From: Achromobacter kerstersii
GTDB taxonomy: Bacteria; Pseudomonadota; Gammaproteobacteria; Burkholderiales; Burkholderiaceae_B
Length of the DNA stretch: 64,000 nucleotides
Assembly (NCBI RefSeq): GCF_902859595.1
Contig: NZ_CADIJQ010000001.1
Coordinates: 992,001 to 1,056,000, forward strand
Reading direction: 5' to 3'
The position numbers and the translations under genes were made by a program. Below the pieces are notes generated by a model that had not been told where the DNA came from, made no database searches, and was given only the letters and a program-made list of their open reading frames with translations. Below, piece by piece: positions 43,187 to 52,068 of the stretch (its first letter is position 1; every line of letters starts with the position of its first letter).

Positions 43187-43275
43187 CTCGGTCGGGCCAG
43201 TTTTGGCCCGCCCCAAGTTATTGATTCATAAGCACTTATTTTTATTCGGGTCAAATGTGGCCTGATTTTCGGTCC

Positions 43276-43301
43276 AAAACCCGCTATTCGCGGGTTTTTT
43301 T
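43276..43301 (+). terminator. Terminator after the FlhD-like gene
   Basis: AAAACCCGC-TATTC-GCGGGTTTTTTT, 90 bases past the stop and ahead of the hcp promoter. Confidence 0.9.
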
Positions 43302-43381
43302 GCGATTTCGTTTTTTCGTAATCGTCCTAAATCCCTTTCAACCCATTGATTTAATTGATATTTTTTTGACTCCGTAGCACC

Positions 43382-43396
43382 TGGCACGGATGTTGC
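43382..43396 (+). promoter_or_regulatory. Sigma-54 promoter of the hcp-vgrG operon
   Basis: TGGCAC-N5-TTGC followed by AT, a full consensus element, 82 bases before the hcp ATG. The region around it (43320-43380) is AT-rich, as expected for an activator-controlled promoter. Confidence 0.8.
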
Positions 43397-43477
43397 ATAT
43401 GTCCTCGTAGCGCCTCCTTCGGGAAGCATCCCGGCCTTGAACGGCCATTCATTACTACGACGACAACGGAGTCTGTC

Positions 43478-43996
43478 ATGCCTACCCCCGCCTACATCAG
43501 CATTTCCGGCAAAACCCAAGGCAACCTCACCGAAGGCGCCTTCACCGCTGATTCGGTCGGCAACGTCTATGTAGAAGGTCACGAGGACCAAATCCTGGTC
43601 CAGGAAATCGAGCACCGCGTCAACACCCCGACCGACCCGCAAAGCGGTCAGCCGTCGGGTCAGCGCGTGCACAAGCCCTTCACGTTTACCAGCGCGTTGA
43701 ACAAGGCCACGCCGCTGCTGTATCAAGCCCTGGCCTCCGGCGAAATGCTGCCCGAAGTGGAAGTGAAGTGGTACCGCACTTCTATCGACGGCAAGCAGGA
43801 ACACTTCTTCACCACCGCCCTGGAAGACGCCACGATCGTGGACATCACCAGCGTGCTCCCGCACGCGCAAGACCCCAGCAAGGCGGAATTCACGCAACTG
43901 ATCAAGGTAGCCATGGCCTACCGCAAGATCACGTGGACGCATGAGATCGCCGGCACGGAAGCCTCGGACGACTGGCGCAAACCGCTGGAAAGCTAA
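43478..43996 (+). CDS. hcp: Type VI secretion Hcp tube protein
   Basis: A 172-aa Hcp. It starts M-P-T-P-A-Y-I-S-I-S-G-K-T-Q-G and carries family marks H-E-D-Q-I-L-V-Q-E-I-E-H, H-K-P-F-T-F-T-S-A-L-N-K-A-T-P and the C-terminal R-K-I-T-W-T-H-E. Hcp hexamers stack into the tube that the contractile sheath drives into target cells. GGAG lies 8 bases before the ATG. It heads a payload cluster with vgrG, a DUF4123 adaptor and an effector; no sheath or baseplate genes are in the window, so this is an auxiliary hcp-vgrG island. Confidence 0.95.
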   Translation: MPTPAYISISGKTQGNLTEGAFTADSVGNVYVEGHEDQILVQEIEHRVNTPTDPQSGQPSGQRVHKPFTFTSALNKATPLLYQALASGEMLPEVEVKWYRTSIDGKQEHFFTTALEDATIVDITSVLPHAQDPSKAEFTQLIKVAMAYRKITWTHEIAGTEASDDWRKPLES

Positions 43997-44106
43997 GGCA
44001 TGCCGCCGCGGCTGCGAATGGGCGCAGCCGCGGTTTTTCATGCGGCGCTCCTGCCTGTTGATTTGCACGGTTCGTCCGCACACTTCGTTCGTCCTGAGAG
44101 GCCTTG

Positions 44107-46230
44107 ATGTCCCGCCAATCCGATTTGCGCTTCACCTTCACGCCCTCTGGCCGCGGTCTGGACTTCGACGTCATCGAATTCACGCTGGACGAGGCGCTGT
44201 CCGAGACCTATCGGCTGGAGCTCGACCTATCCAGCTTCAACCCCGCCATCGACTTCGGCGCCATGCTGGATGAACCCGCGTTGTTCACGATTTGGCGCGG
44301 CGATCAGGCGGTGCGCCATGTGCATGGCATCGTGACGGCCTTTCAACAAGGCGACACCGGCTTTCGGCGCACTCGCTACCGTGCCGTGGTCGAGCCATCG
44401 CTTGCGCGCGCGGCGTTGTGTTCAGACTGGCGCGTGTTTCAGCAGCTGTCCGTGCCAGAGATTTTGGCTGATGTATTGAAGCGCCATGGCATCACCGACT
44501 ACGAACAGGTCACCACGAACGAGCACTTGCCACGGGAATATTGTGTGCAGGCCGGCGAGACCGATCTGGCATTTCTGAACCGACTGGCCGCCGAAGAAGG
44601 CTATTTCCATCGCTACGAACATACCGAGAAAAGCCATCGGCTGATTCACGGCGACCGCATCTACATCCACGGCGAAATCGCTGGCGGCCCGGTCGTATAC
44701 GTGCCGCTTGCAGGCGGCGACCCGGCTCAGCCCGCGCTGCATCGTTTCACCTATACCGAGCAGCTGCGCACCGCCCGCCAGACCCAGCGCGACTACACCT
44801 ACACGCACCCGCAGTACGAACAAGAGCACACGCACGTCGCGTCAGACTTGCAACACCAAGACCGCCGCTACGAACGCTACGACTATCCCGGCCGCTACAA
44901 GCGCGACGAAGCCGGCAAGCCCTTCACGCAAAGCCGCTTGCTGGGCCTGCGCCGCGATGCGCGCATGGCGCAAGTGGAAGGCGACGATGCGCGCTTGATA
45001 CCCGGCGTGGCGTTTGACCTGACCGGACATCCGCGTGACGACTGGAACCACGGCTGGCGGCCCGTGCGCATGCGCCATCACGGCGTGCAGCACACCAGCC
45101 AGGAAGAAGACAGCGCGGGCGCAGAATACGGCACGCGCTATCACTACACGGCCGATATCGTGCCCGACAAAGTCGATTGGAAGCCCGAACCCAGCCGCAA
45201 ACCGCTGGTCGATGGCCCCCAGATCGCCAGCGTGGTCGGCCCCCCCAACGAAGAGATCTACTGCGACGCCTACGGCCGCGTCAAAGTTCAATTCCCGTGG
45301 GACCGCCTGGGCCAGCACAACGAACACAGCTCCTGCTGGATACGCGTGTCACAAAACTGGGCGGGCGCGGGCTGGGGCCACATGGCCATTCCGCGTATCG
45401 GGCAGGAAGTCATCGTCAGCTTTCTGGATGGCGATAGTTCGCAGCCGATCATCACGGGCCGCACGCACCGGTCGATCAACCCACCGCCGTATGAACTGCC
45501 GCGTCACAAAACGCGCATGACGATCAAAAGCCAGACGCATAAAGGCGATGGCTATAACGAGCTGCGTTTTGAAGACGAACGGGACCAGGAAGAAATCTAC
45601 GTTCATGCCCAGAAAGACCAGAACATCCATGTGAACCACAACGAAACCACCTTCGTCGGCCATGACCGCAGCGAACAGGTGGAGCACGACGAGACCATCG
45701 TGATTGGCCACGATCGCAAGGAGACGGTGGGTAACGACGAACAAGTGAACATCGGGCACGACCGGCGTCACGACATCGGCCAGGATGATTTTCTGACGAT
45801 CGGGCGTAATCACACGGTGATGACGGGCAAGGACCGGACGGAAGACGTCGGCAACAACCGGCGTGACAAGACCGCGGCGAACCACTGGATTGAAACCGGT
45901 GGGAATGTGGAACACACGGTGCAGGGGCATCATCAGCTGCATGCGGGTCAGCGGATTGCGCGTAAGACGGTGGTGTATGAATTGCAGTCCGCCCAGCGCG
46001 CCGTCATCAAGGGGCCGGGCGGGACGATCACGATTGATGGCGGCGGCATCACGATTGAAGCCGTCGCCATCAAATTCAAAGGGCCAATCAGCCAGCAATC
46101 AGGCGGAGCCAGCGCGCCATCCATGGCAGGCGCGCCAAACCCCGGCCTTGCCATGGATAAGCTCTGCGCCATGCGCCCAGATGGCAGTTGCCCGCGCGTG
46201 CCCTGCCCCTGCGGCATGGGGGCCGCATGA
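44107..46230 (+). CDS. vgrG: Type VI secretion spike protein VgrG (TssI)
   Basis: A 707-aa VgrG: gp27-like head (about 1-380, with L-H-R-F-x-Y-T-E-Q-L-R-T-A-R), gp5 OB-fold (D-A-Y-G-R-V-K-V-Q-F-P-W-D-R near 398, then W-I-R-V-S-Q-x-W-A-G-x-G-W-G), and a long needle of repeated H-D-R-x-E-x-V and I-G-H-D-R units (about 510-620). The tail ends with a Cys/Pro/Gly-rich P-C-P-C-G-M-G. No fused enzymatic domain is seen, so it delivers cargo through the adaptor encoded next. GAGAGG precedes the ATG. Its stop overlaps the DUF4123 start (ATGA). Confidence 0.95.
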   Translation: MSRQSDLRFTFTPSGRGLDFDVIEFTLDEALSETYRLELDLSSFNPAIDFGAMLDEPALFTIWRGDQAVRHVHGIVTAFQQGDTGFRRTRYRAVVEPSLARAALCSDWRVFQQLSVPEILADVLKRHGITDYEQVTTNEHLPREYCVQAGETDLAFLNRLAAEEGYFHRYEHTEKSHRLIHGDRIYIHGEIAGGPVVYVPLAGGDPAQPALHRFTYTEQLRTARQTQRDYTYTHPQYEQEHTHVASDLQHQDRRYERYDYPGRYKRDEAGKPFTQSRLLGLRRDARMAQVEGDDARLIPGVAFDLTGHPRDDWNHGWRPVRMRHHGVQHTSQEEDSAGAEYGTRYHYTADIVPDKVDWKPEPSRKPLVDGPQIASVVGPPNEEIYCDAYGRVKVQFPWDRLGQHNEHSSCWIRVSQNWAGAGWGHMAIPRIGQEVIVSFLDGDSSQPIITGRTHRSINPPPYELPRHKTRMTIKSQTHKGDGYNELRFEDERDQEEIYVHAQKDQNIHVNHNETTFVGHDRSEQVEHDETIVIGHDRKETVGNDEQVNIGHDRRHDIGQDDFLTIGRNHTVMTGKDRTEDVGNNRRDKTAANHWIETGGNVEHTVQGHHQLHAGQRIARKTVVYELQSAQRAVIKGPGGTITIDGGGITIEAVAIKFKGPISQQSGGASAPSMAGAPNPGLAMDKLCAMRPDGSCPRVPCPCGMGAA

Positions 46231-47174
46231 TGCCGGCCATGACGTCGCATCCGGGATGGCCACGCCGCATCGTGCAGCCCGCGCAAGCGCCCAGCGTCGA
46301 GACATTGGCGGGTTCGGGCCAAGGGTGGCTGTGGCTGGATGGTGCGCAGGACGCTGATCTCGAAGAAAAGGTGGTGGCGTTGACGCCCGGATTTGATCAC
46401 CACTGGTTATGGCGCGACACCGCGTGGGCCTATTCGTCCCCCGGTTACCGCCACGGGCCGCTGCTGACGCGGGTCAATGCCGATCTGCTGCAACGGTTTG
46501 TTGAGGACTGGGCACCGCGGCAAATGGGAGTACTGATCTTTGCGCCCGATGATGCTCACGCCAGCCCCCACCTGCAAGCGTTGCACCAGATGCTTGCGCC
46601 TGACGGCCTGCCCCTGCGCTTCAACCTGACCGCCACCCGCCAGCTGGAAGAGCTATGCGAGGGGCTGGCGCCGCACCGGCTGGCTGAATGGTTCGGCCCG
46701 ATTCGCGGCGTGATCTGGCGCACGGCCGACGCGGACGGCGCGCAATGGCTGCGCATTGACCTCCCGGATTCTGATGCTGCCGCGTCGATGTCCGGCTATG
46801 AGGATATCTACACCCTGCACGAGGCCGACGAAGACGCGATCAACCAGGCGAGCTTTGAATGGTTCATGCGCGAAACCGTCCGGCGCACCCTTCCCCCAGA
46901 CTTCGCGACGACCGATCCCGCGGCGCACGCCAAGTTGCTGCGTCAATTCTCCATCTTCGCGACCGAGGCAGGCCAGATCGGGCTGGTCATCGAACGCGAC
47001 GTGCGCCACTACATCGGGCTGCGGCTGCGCTTTCCCCAACAGCCTTTCGAGAAGGACACCGAGTTGCGCACGATCTTGGCGCAGCAAACGGTTCCCGGCC
47101 TGCAACGCCTGCATCACGCGGAACAGCGCCTGAATCAGATTCACGCCGTCTCGGCATCAGGACTTGCAACATGA
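46227..47174 (+). CDS. DUF4123 type VI adaptor/chaperone (Tap/TEC-like)
   Basis: A 315-aa protein with the DUF4123 layout: W-L-W-L-D-G-A-Q-D at the N-terminus, a central R-H-G-P-L-L-x-R-V stretch and a W-F-G-P-I-R-G-V-I-W-R segment. DUF4123 proteins hold a cognate effector and load it on VgrG. It overlaps both vgrG upstream and the effector gene downstream by 4 bases (ATGA at each junction), so the three proteins are made in a coupled way. The start at 46227 is set by that overlap. Confidence 0.9.
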   Translation: MMPAMTSHPGWPRRIVQPAQAPSVETLAGSGQGWLWLDGAQDADLEEKVVALTPGFDHHWLWRDTAWAYSSPGYRHGPLLTRVNADLLQRFVEDWAPRQMGVLIFAPDDAHASPHLQALHQMLAPDGLPLRFNLTATRQLEELCEGLAPHRLAEWFGPIRGVIWRTADADGAQWLRIDLPDSDAAASMSGYEDIYTLHEADEDAINQASFEWFMRETVRRTLPPDFATTDPAAHAKLLRQFSIFATEAGQIGLVIERDVRHYIGLRLRFPQQPFEKDTELRTILAQQTVPGLQRLHHAEQRLNQIHAVSASGLAT

Positions 47175-49966
47175 CCCACACGTTTCCGGCCTGCCCCAAG
47201 GCGCTGCAACCGCCCCACCCCAGCGCCAAGCAATTAGGCAAAGCCATTTCCCCGCCGCCCTGCGAACGGGGCACCCCGCTGTATCCCTTGCGGTATGGCA
47301 TCACGGACAAGCCCGTTAACGCGGAGATCTTTCCCACACTGACCGCCGCGCTTTACCCCAAACTTGTCGATGGCAAGACATATGGATTGCGCGTGCTGCG
47401 TCCGCGCAGCTATGTGTATCTTTTCTTTAGGCAGCACGGGCGCATGTGGACGCGTCATTACCAGGTCACCGACAACATCCGCTTCGCGCCCATCTGGTGG
47501 ACCGAGGCCGACTACGCCGCCGACGTGCCCGGGCGCGCACAAGCCCCCGACGAAGCCGGCGCGGCGCGCTTTCTGCTGGTGCCGCCCGACGTGGAAGATG
47601 ACACCGTGCATGTGCGGATCACCGACACGATCCTCAGCCACGCGGCGCTGTGGCGCATCGAGAACGACACCGCAGGATGGCGCAGCCTGCTATCCACTCC
47701 GGTGAATTTGGAGCAAGTGGCGCAAGCCAACGTCTTCCCGGCGTCGCTGCTGACCCAAGTGCCGGAATTGGCGCCAGCTCCACAAAACGAACCCAAACCG
47801 TATTCGTGGAGCGAAAGCCAGCCGGACACCGACGGCTTTCAATCCATCCTGAACGCCATGAGCGCCGCCGCCCGGCCCCGCAGTGACCTGGTTCCCAAAG
47901 CCGTGGCCGTTCATGACCTGGCGGGCCTGCTCAGCGAGCTCAATGTGCTGGTGGGCAGCCGTCTGGATCAGCTTCAAACCTATAGCGCCGACGCCGCGCG
48001 CAAGCTCCGCGTATCGAAAATGATCGACGAACTTGGTAGCCTGAAACGACGCGAGGCCGAGCTTTACTCGGAAAAGAATGACGTCATTCGCAGCGCGATA
48101 CCTGTTAATGACAACGGAGGCAGCGGCAGGGCTGCGCGCGAGAGGTCCTACCAGGCCGGCTTGGCCGCCGAACGCAAGCGTCTTGCCTATGCCCGCAACA
48201 CGGAGCGCAAGCGGTTTGAAGACGCGCATCCAGAAAAACTCAAGCACCACATCGACGCCGTCACCCGCGCCGCTACCGACCTGTGGACAGTGTTCAACGA
48301 CCAACGCGAGCAGTTCGACAGGATCATCGCTACCCACGCGCCGGACACGATCGGCCATCTAGATCTGCGTTGCCTGGTCGGCCACACCCTTCCCGCGCTC
48401 ATCCATTGCAAGGCCGGCAACGATTACCTGCTTGAACAGGTTGGCCCCGCCGGCCCCACCGGCCTGCTGGGAAAAGCCGTCTTCGGTACACCCCAAGTTA
48501 TCAGCTACGCCGAACTCAGCGCGGGCCCCATCCGACAAGCCTCCAACGCCGCGCTGGCCGCCCTGCAAAAAGTCCTGGAAGCGCTGCCCGCCGACGGCGC
48601 ATCCCATCAGCTGAGCGTCATGCTGGGCGCGCTGGTCGCCCAAGGCCAACTCAGATCCCCCGGCGCGTTCTGGACCAGCGTGTACCGCCCCATCATGGAG
48701 GTGCTGGACGGCGCCCTCGCCCGCGCACATGACGTTCCCCTGTCCGACGTCGGCAACTGGGTGCGCGACCAAATGGGCCTGAAAGGCGTCAACGGCTTCC
48801 GCCCGAAAACCGTGGACCGGGCGGCCCATACGCTTGTCACGCTTTACGACACGCAGGAAGTACAGGAAAAACTCGCCCAAGTCAGAACGCTGCCGCAGCG
48901 TATTCGCTTCTGGCACAACGTCCAGCTGTCGCTGGGTGGCGTCGCGGTGTTTGCCACGGTGTACAGCGCGGGCGAAGCGTTCCGGGCGCTGGGGAAAGAA
49001 GACGGGTTGACGCTGGGGAATGCGCTGAATGCAACCGGGCGAGTGCTGGGCGTCAGCGCAGCCGGGATGGCGATGACGCGGATGCACTTTGAGAAACAGC
49101 GGGATTTGGCGAAGTTGCGGGGCGATTCCGGTGCCGCCGCGGCTTATCGCGACCTCGCAAGCACTTGGGAGTTACGAGTAATTGCAGCAGCAGCCGTGGC
49201 TGCTCTTGCCATTGGAGCCAAGGACTGGTGGCATGCTGCGATAAAAGAAACGGGAGAGACGGCCGGCATTAGTTTCCTCAGTGGATCGGTGCAGATCACA
49301 GCTGGCGGCCTTGGGATGTTGCATCTGGCGGGAAAAAGCAAAGCGCCCTTCCTTCAGCGATGGGACCGGGCAAACTCTCGAGTGTTGAAAGGTGGCGCAA
49401 ATATTGCTCGGATAGGAGCGGGCCAGATTGGCTGGATTCTCCTCGCAGCGGAAGCACTCTACATAATTCTTCAAAACCATCATCAAACCGTTGCTAACGA
49501 GGCAAAGATCACGACATGGATTGCACGCAGCATTTGGGGCATCCAGGGTAATCACGCCCCATTCGCCAGTGATGAAGAAGAACTCCACGAGTTCCACCGC
49601 CTATTTCAAGAACCGACCATCGAATCGGAGGCCGACATCTTCGGAATCGCTCGCAGCCTTGCGGCGATTAATTTGATCACCAGCGTAGTCGGACTTCCCG
49701 AAGTTGCTCGAACCATCACGGTCCGTCTTCCGGGATGGCAGCCGCAGATCAGCCACTACACGATCACTCAACATCAAGCCGCGAGTGCGGGAGACTTCAT
49801 CGGAACGACCAAGCACTACGAAGATCCAAAATTGGTCTCTGTTGAGAATGGCGTCGGCATCATCCACATCACGACGAATACGCTGATCGGGAAAACCAAC
49901 GTGGAGTACCGACCCAACGGTTTCACGGACGCCGACTTCGTGATGCAAGAGAGCCAGCTGTGGTGA
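47171..49966 (+). CDS. VasX/BTH_I2691-like membrane-disrupting type VI effector
   Basis: A 931-aa protein. The N-terminus has C-x-x-G-x-P-L-Y-P-L-R-Y-G-I-T-D (about 31-46), the start pattern of the VasX N-terminal region and the BTH_I2691 effector family. A charged helical middle (about 250-400) follows. The C-terminal third carries four to five hydrophobic helices (near 581-603, 667-682, 700-720, 749-767 and 832-842), consistent with a colicin-like pore former. From about 49125 the DNA is visibly less GC-rich than the rest, so the toxin tip may have been swapped. The start overlaps the adaptor stop, and three putative immunity genes follow. Confidence 0.82.
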   Translation: MTHTFPACPKALQPPHPSAKQLGKAISPPPCERGTPLYPLRYGITDKPVNAEIFPTLTAALYPKLVDGKTYGLRVLRPRSYVYLFFRQHGRMWTRHYQVTDNIRFAPIWWTEADYAADVPGRAQAPDEAGAARFLLVPPDVEDDTVHVRITDTILSHAALWRIENDTAGWRSLLSTPVNLEQVAQANVFPASLLTQVPELAPAPQNEPKPYSWSESQPDTDGFQSILNAMSAAARPRSDLVPKAVAVHDLAGLLSELNVLVGSRLDQLQTYSADAARKLRVSKMIDELGSLKRREAELYSEKNDVIRSAIPVNDNGGSGRAARERSYQAGLAAERKRLAYARNTERKRFEDAHPEKLKHHIDAVTRAATDLWTVFNDQREQFDRIIATHAPDTIGHLDLRCLVGHTLPALIHCKAGNDYLLEQVGPAGPTGLLGKAVFGTPQVISYAELSAGPIRQASNAALAALQKVLEALPADGASHQLSVMLGALVAQGQLRSPGAFWTSVYRPIMEVLDGALARAHDVPLSDVGNWVRDQMGLKGVNGFRPKTVDRAAHTLVTLYDTQEVQEKLAQVRTLPQRIRFWHNVQLSLGGVAVFATVYSAGEAFRALGKEDGLTLGNALNATGRVLGVSAAGMAMTRMHFEKQRDLAKLRGDSGAAAAYRDLASTWELRVIAAAAVAALAIGAKDWWHAAIKETGETAGISFLSGSVQITAGGLGMLHLAGKSKAPFLQRWDRANSRVLKGGANIARIGAGQIGWILLAAEALYIILQNHHQTVANEAKITTWIARSIWGIQGNHAPFASDEEELHEFHRLFQEPTIESEADIFGIARSLAAINLITSVVGLPEVARTITVRLPGWQPQISHYTITQHQAASAGDFIGTTKHYEDPKLVSVENGVGIIHITTNTLIGKTNVEYRPNGFTDADFVMQESQLW

Positions 49967-51006
49967 AGAAACTTCGCGACGTTGATCCTGCGACGGTTCC
50001 CGACGCCAAGGCGGAGTTCATCCGGCAATGCGCAGCGCTGGACGAGCGTATCGATCATGCTGCTTTGCCCGATATCACCTATGCCATGGAGCCCGCACAA
50101 GTTTGGCTCGACGACGACGTGTCTGATCCTGAGCAATTTAACAACCGCTACATCGAACCCCGGCTCGAAGGTCAAATCACATTCTTGATGCAGGTGTCCA
50201 CGCTAGGCGTTCCCTTCTCATTGATCATCGTCTTCGTATTGGCCCCGCTCTTCGGCGAGTTTCATATAAAGGGGGCCGTTATCTGCATCCCCTTTTTCTT
50301 CTTTGCATGGTTCTTCCTTTGGATGGGTACAGAAATGGCCCAATCGCGGGTTCGATTCAATCGTCAAGCGCAGGTCGTGCATGTGAGCTACGGAAAGGCT
50401 GTCTTGCATTTGCCGTGGCGCGATGTCAGGCCGTACACCGAATTTGGACATGACTATCGCCTTCGACTGTATTTTCCCGTGCCATATCTCGCGATGATGC
50501 AGCTCCCCTTTCAAGACCCAGAACGCGTCAGAAGAAGTAAGGCGCCATTTTGCCTCGGCGGCGACTTCGACAAATACGACCATCTGTTCTTCGACAAGAA
50601 CCTTCAACGTCTGGAGTTCATCCGCCGCTATATGGAACACGGCCTAGACGCGATCCAGCCAAACCCCAGGTGGGTCAAAGAAGGATTAGTCGACAAGCCC
50701 ACCGGTGACAATCCAGTCGTTCGAACAGGCAAGCTCAGCGACATCTTCCTTATCTGGGATATTTGCTTCAACCTCATCAGCCTCAAACCCCTGCTAGACC
50801 GCTGGATCAAGCACAAAGCCAACTCATTCCGCTGGCCCGAAGAAGTCGAGCGCCTATGCGCGCCCGGCGCTGACCTGTCCGCCTACGACACCCGCCCCGT
50901 CAAATCCAGCACCCGCTATTTCTACCGGTACGTCGGCATGGACAAGGGCGTGATCTTTGTCGACCATCGAGGCCGGCAGGTTCAGCCGCGCAGCAGCGGG
51001 GCTTAA
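49960..51006 (+). CDS. DUF6708-like putative immunity protein, copy 1
   Basis: A 348-aa protein with two adjacent transmembrane helices (about 72-95 and 102-120) after a soluble head, then a beta-rich domain (R-V-R-F-N-R-Q-A-Q-V-V-H-V-S-Y-G-K, P-W-R-D-V-R-P-Y-T-E-F) and a conserved C-terminal R-W-P-E-E-V-E-R-L-C-A-P-G. Starts are GTG at 49960 or 49963, overlapping the effector stop. An inner-membrane protein right after a pore-forming type VI effector is best read as its immunity factor. The DUF6708 assignment is from memory of the pattern. Copies 2 and 3 follow in tandem. Confidence 0.72.
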   Translation: MVKKLRDVDPATVPDAKAEFIRQCAALDERIDHAALPDITYAMEPAQVWLDDDVSDPEQFNNRYIEPRLEGQITFLMQVSTLGVPFSLIIVFVLAPLFGEFHIKGAVICIPFFFFAWFFLWMGTEMAQSRVRFNRQAQVVHVSYGKAVLHLPWRDVRPYTEFGHDYRLRLYFPVPYLAMMQLPFQDPERVRRSKAPFCLGGDFDKYDHLFFDKNLQRLEFIRRYMEHGLDAIQPNPRWVKEGLVDKPTGDNPVVRTGKLSDIFLIWDICFNLISLKPLLDRWIKHKANSFRWPEEVERLCAPGADLSAYDTRPVKSSTRYFYRYVGMDKGVIFVDHRGRQVQPRSSGA

Positions 51007-51011
51007 GCAGC

Positions 51012-52061
51012 ATGGCCACCAAGCCACTCCGCATCATCGACCCTGCTACCGTCCCCGACGCCAAGGTGGAATTCATCCGCCAATGCGCTGCACTTGACGC
51101 GCGTATCGATCACGCCGCCTTGCCGGATATCACCTACGCCATGGAGCCAGACACAGTCTGCTTTTTTGACGATGTATCGAACACTGAGCAATTCAACGAT
51201 CGCTACTTAGAACCAAGAGTGGAAGGCGAGATCACATTCTTGATGCAGGTGTCTACGCTAGGCGCCCCGATGTCTATATTGATAGTGTTCGTGATGGCTC
51301 CATTGTTTGGTGAGTTCCACCTAAGTGGAGTGCTCTTTTGCGTCCCATTTTTTCTCATTGCCTGGTTCTTTCTTTATATGGGAACAGCCATGGCGCAAAC
51401 CCGCGTTCGGTTCAATCGCCAAGCACAACTGGTGCATGTAACTTACGGCAAGGCCGTCGTGCATGTCCCCTGGCGCGACGTCAGATCCTACACGGAGTTC
51501 GGTCACGACTATCGATTGCGGCTGTGCTTCCCTGTGCCCTACGTAGAACTCATGAGCCAGCCCGATTTAGACCCAGAACGCGTGAGAAAAAGGAAACTGC
51601 CATTTATTGTCGGCGGAGATTTCGACGCGCACGACCACTTATCCCTGGACGGCAACCTTACCCGTCTGGAATTCATCCGCCGCTATATGGAACACGGGCT
51701 GGAGGCCATTCAACCCAAACCCGAATGGGTCAACGAAGGATTGACCCGCAAGCCGACGGGCGATGTCGAGTTGATGAACTTGGGGGGGCTTAACAACATC
51801 GTGATCGTGTTCCTTTTCTTCTTCAACCTCATCAGCCTCAAACCCCTCCTAGACCGCTGGATCAAGCACAAAGCCAATTCCTTCCGCTGGCCCGAAGAAG
51901 TCGAACGCCTATGCGCGCCCGGCGCTGACCTGTCCGCCTACGACACCCGCCCCGTCAAATCCAGCACCCGCTATTTCTACCGGTACGTCGGCATGGACAA
52001 GGGCGTGATCTTTGTCGACCATCGCGGCCGGCAGGTGCAGCCGCGCAGCAGCGGAGCTTGA
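51012..52061 (+). CDS. DUF6708-like putative immunity protein, copy 2
   Basis: A 349-aa paralogue of copy 1, 5 bases downstream. It has the same two transmembrane helices and beta-rich domain. It differs most in the segment after residue ~240 (V-E-L-M-N-L-G-G-L-N-N-I-V-I-V-F-L-F-F-F-N), where copies 1 and 3 share another sequence; this gives copy 2 a more hydrophobic third segment. The last ~80 codons are almost identical in DNA to copy 1, a sign of recent duplication or gene conversion. The ATG at 51012 follows a weak ribosome site, so translation may be coupled. Confidence 0.72.
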   Translation: MATKPLRIIDPATVPDAKVEFIRQCAALDARIDHAALPDITYAMEPDTVCFFDDVSNTEQFNDRYLEPRVEGEITFLMQVSTLGAPMSILIVFVMAPLFGEFHLSGVLFCVPFFLIAWFFLYMGTAMAQTRVRFNRQAQLVHVTYGKAVVHVPWRDVRSYTEFGHDYRLRLCFPVPYVELMSQPDLDPERVRKRKLPFIVGGDFDAHDHLSLDGNLTRLEFIRRYMEHGLEAIQPKPEWVNEGLTRKPTGDVELMNLGGLNNIVIVFLFFFNLISLKPLLDRWIKHKANSFRWPEEVERLCAPGADLSAYDTRPVKSSTRYFYRYVGMDKGVIFVDHRGRQVQPRSSGA

Positions 52062-52068
52062 GCAGCAT

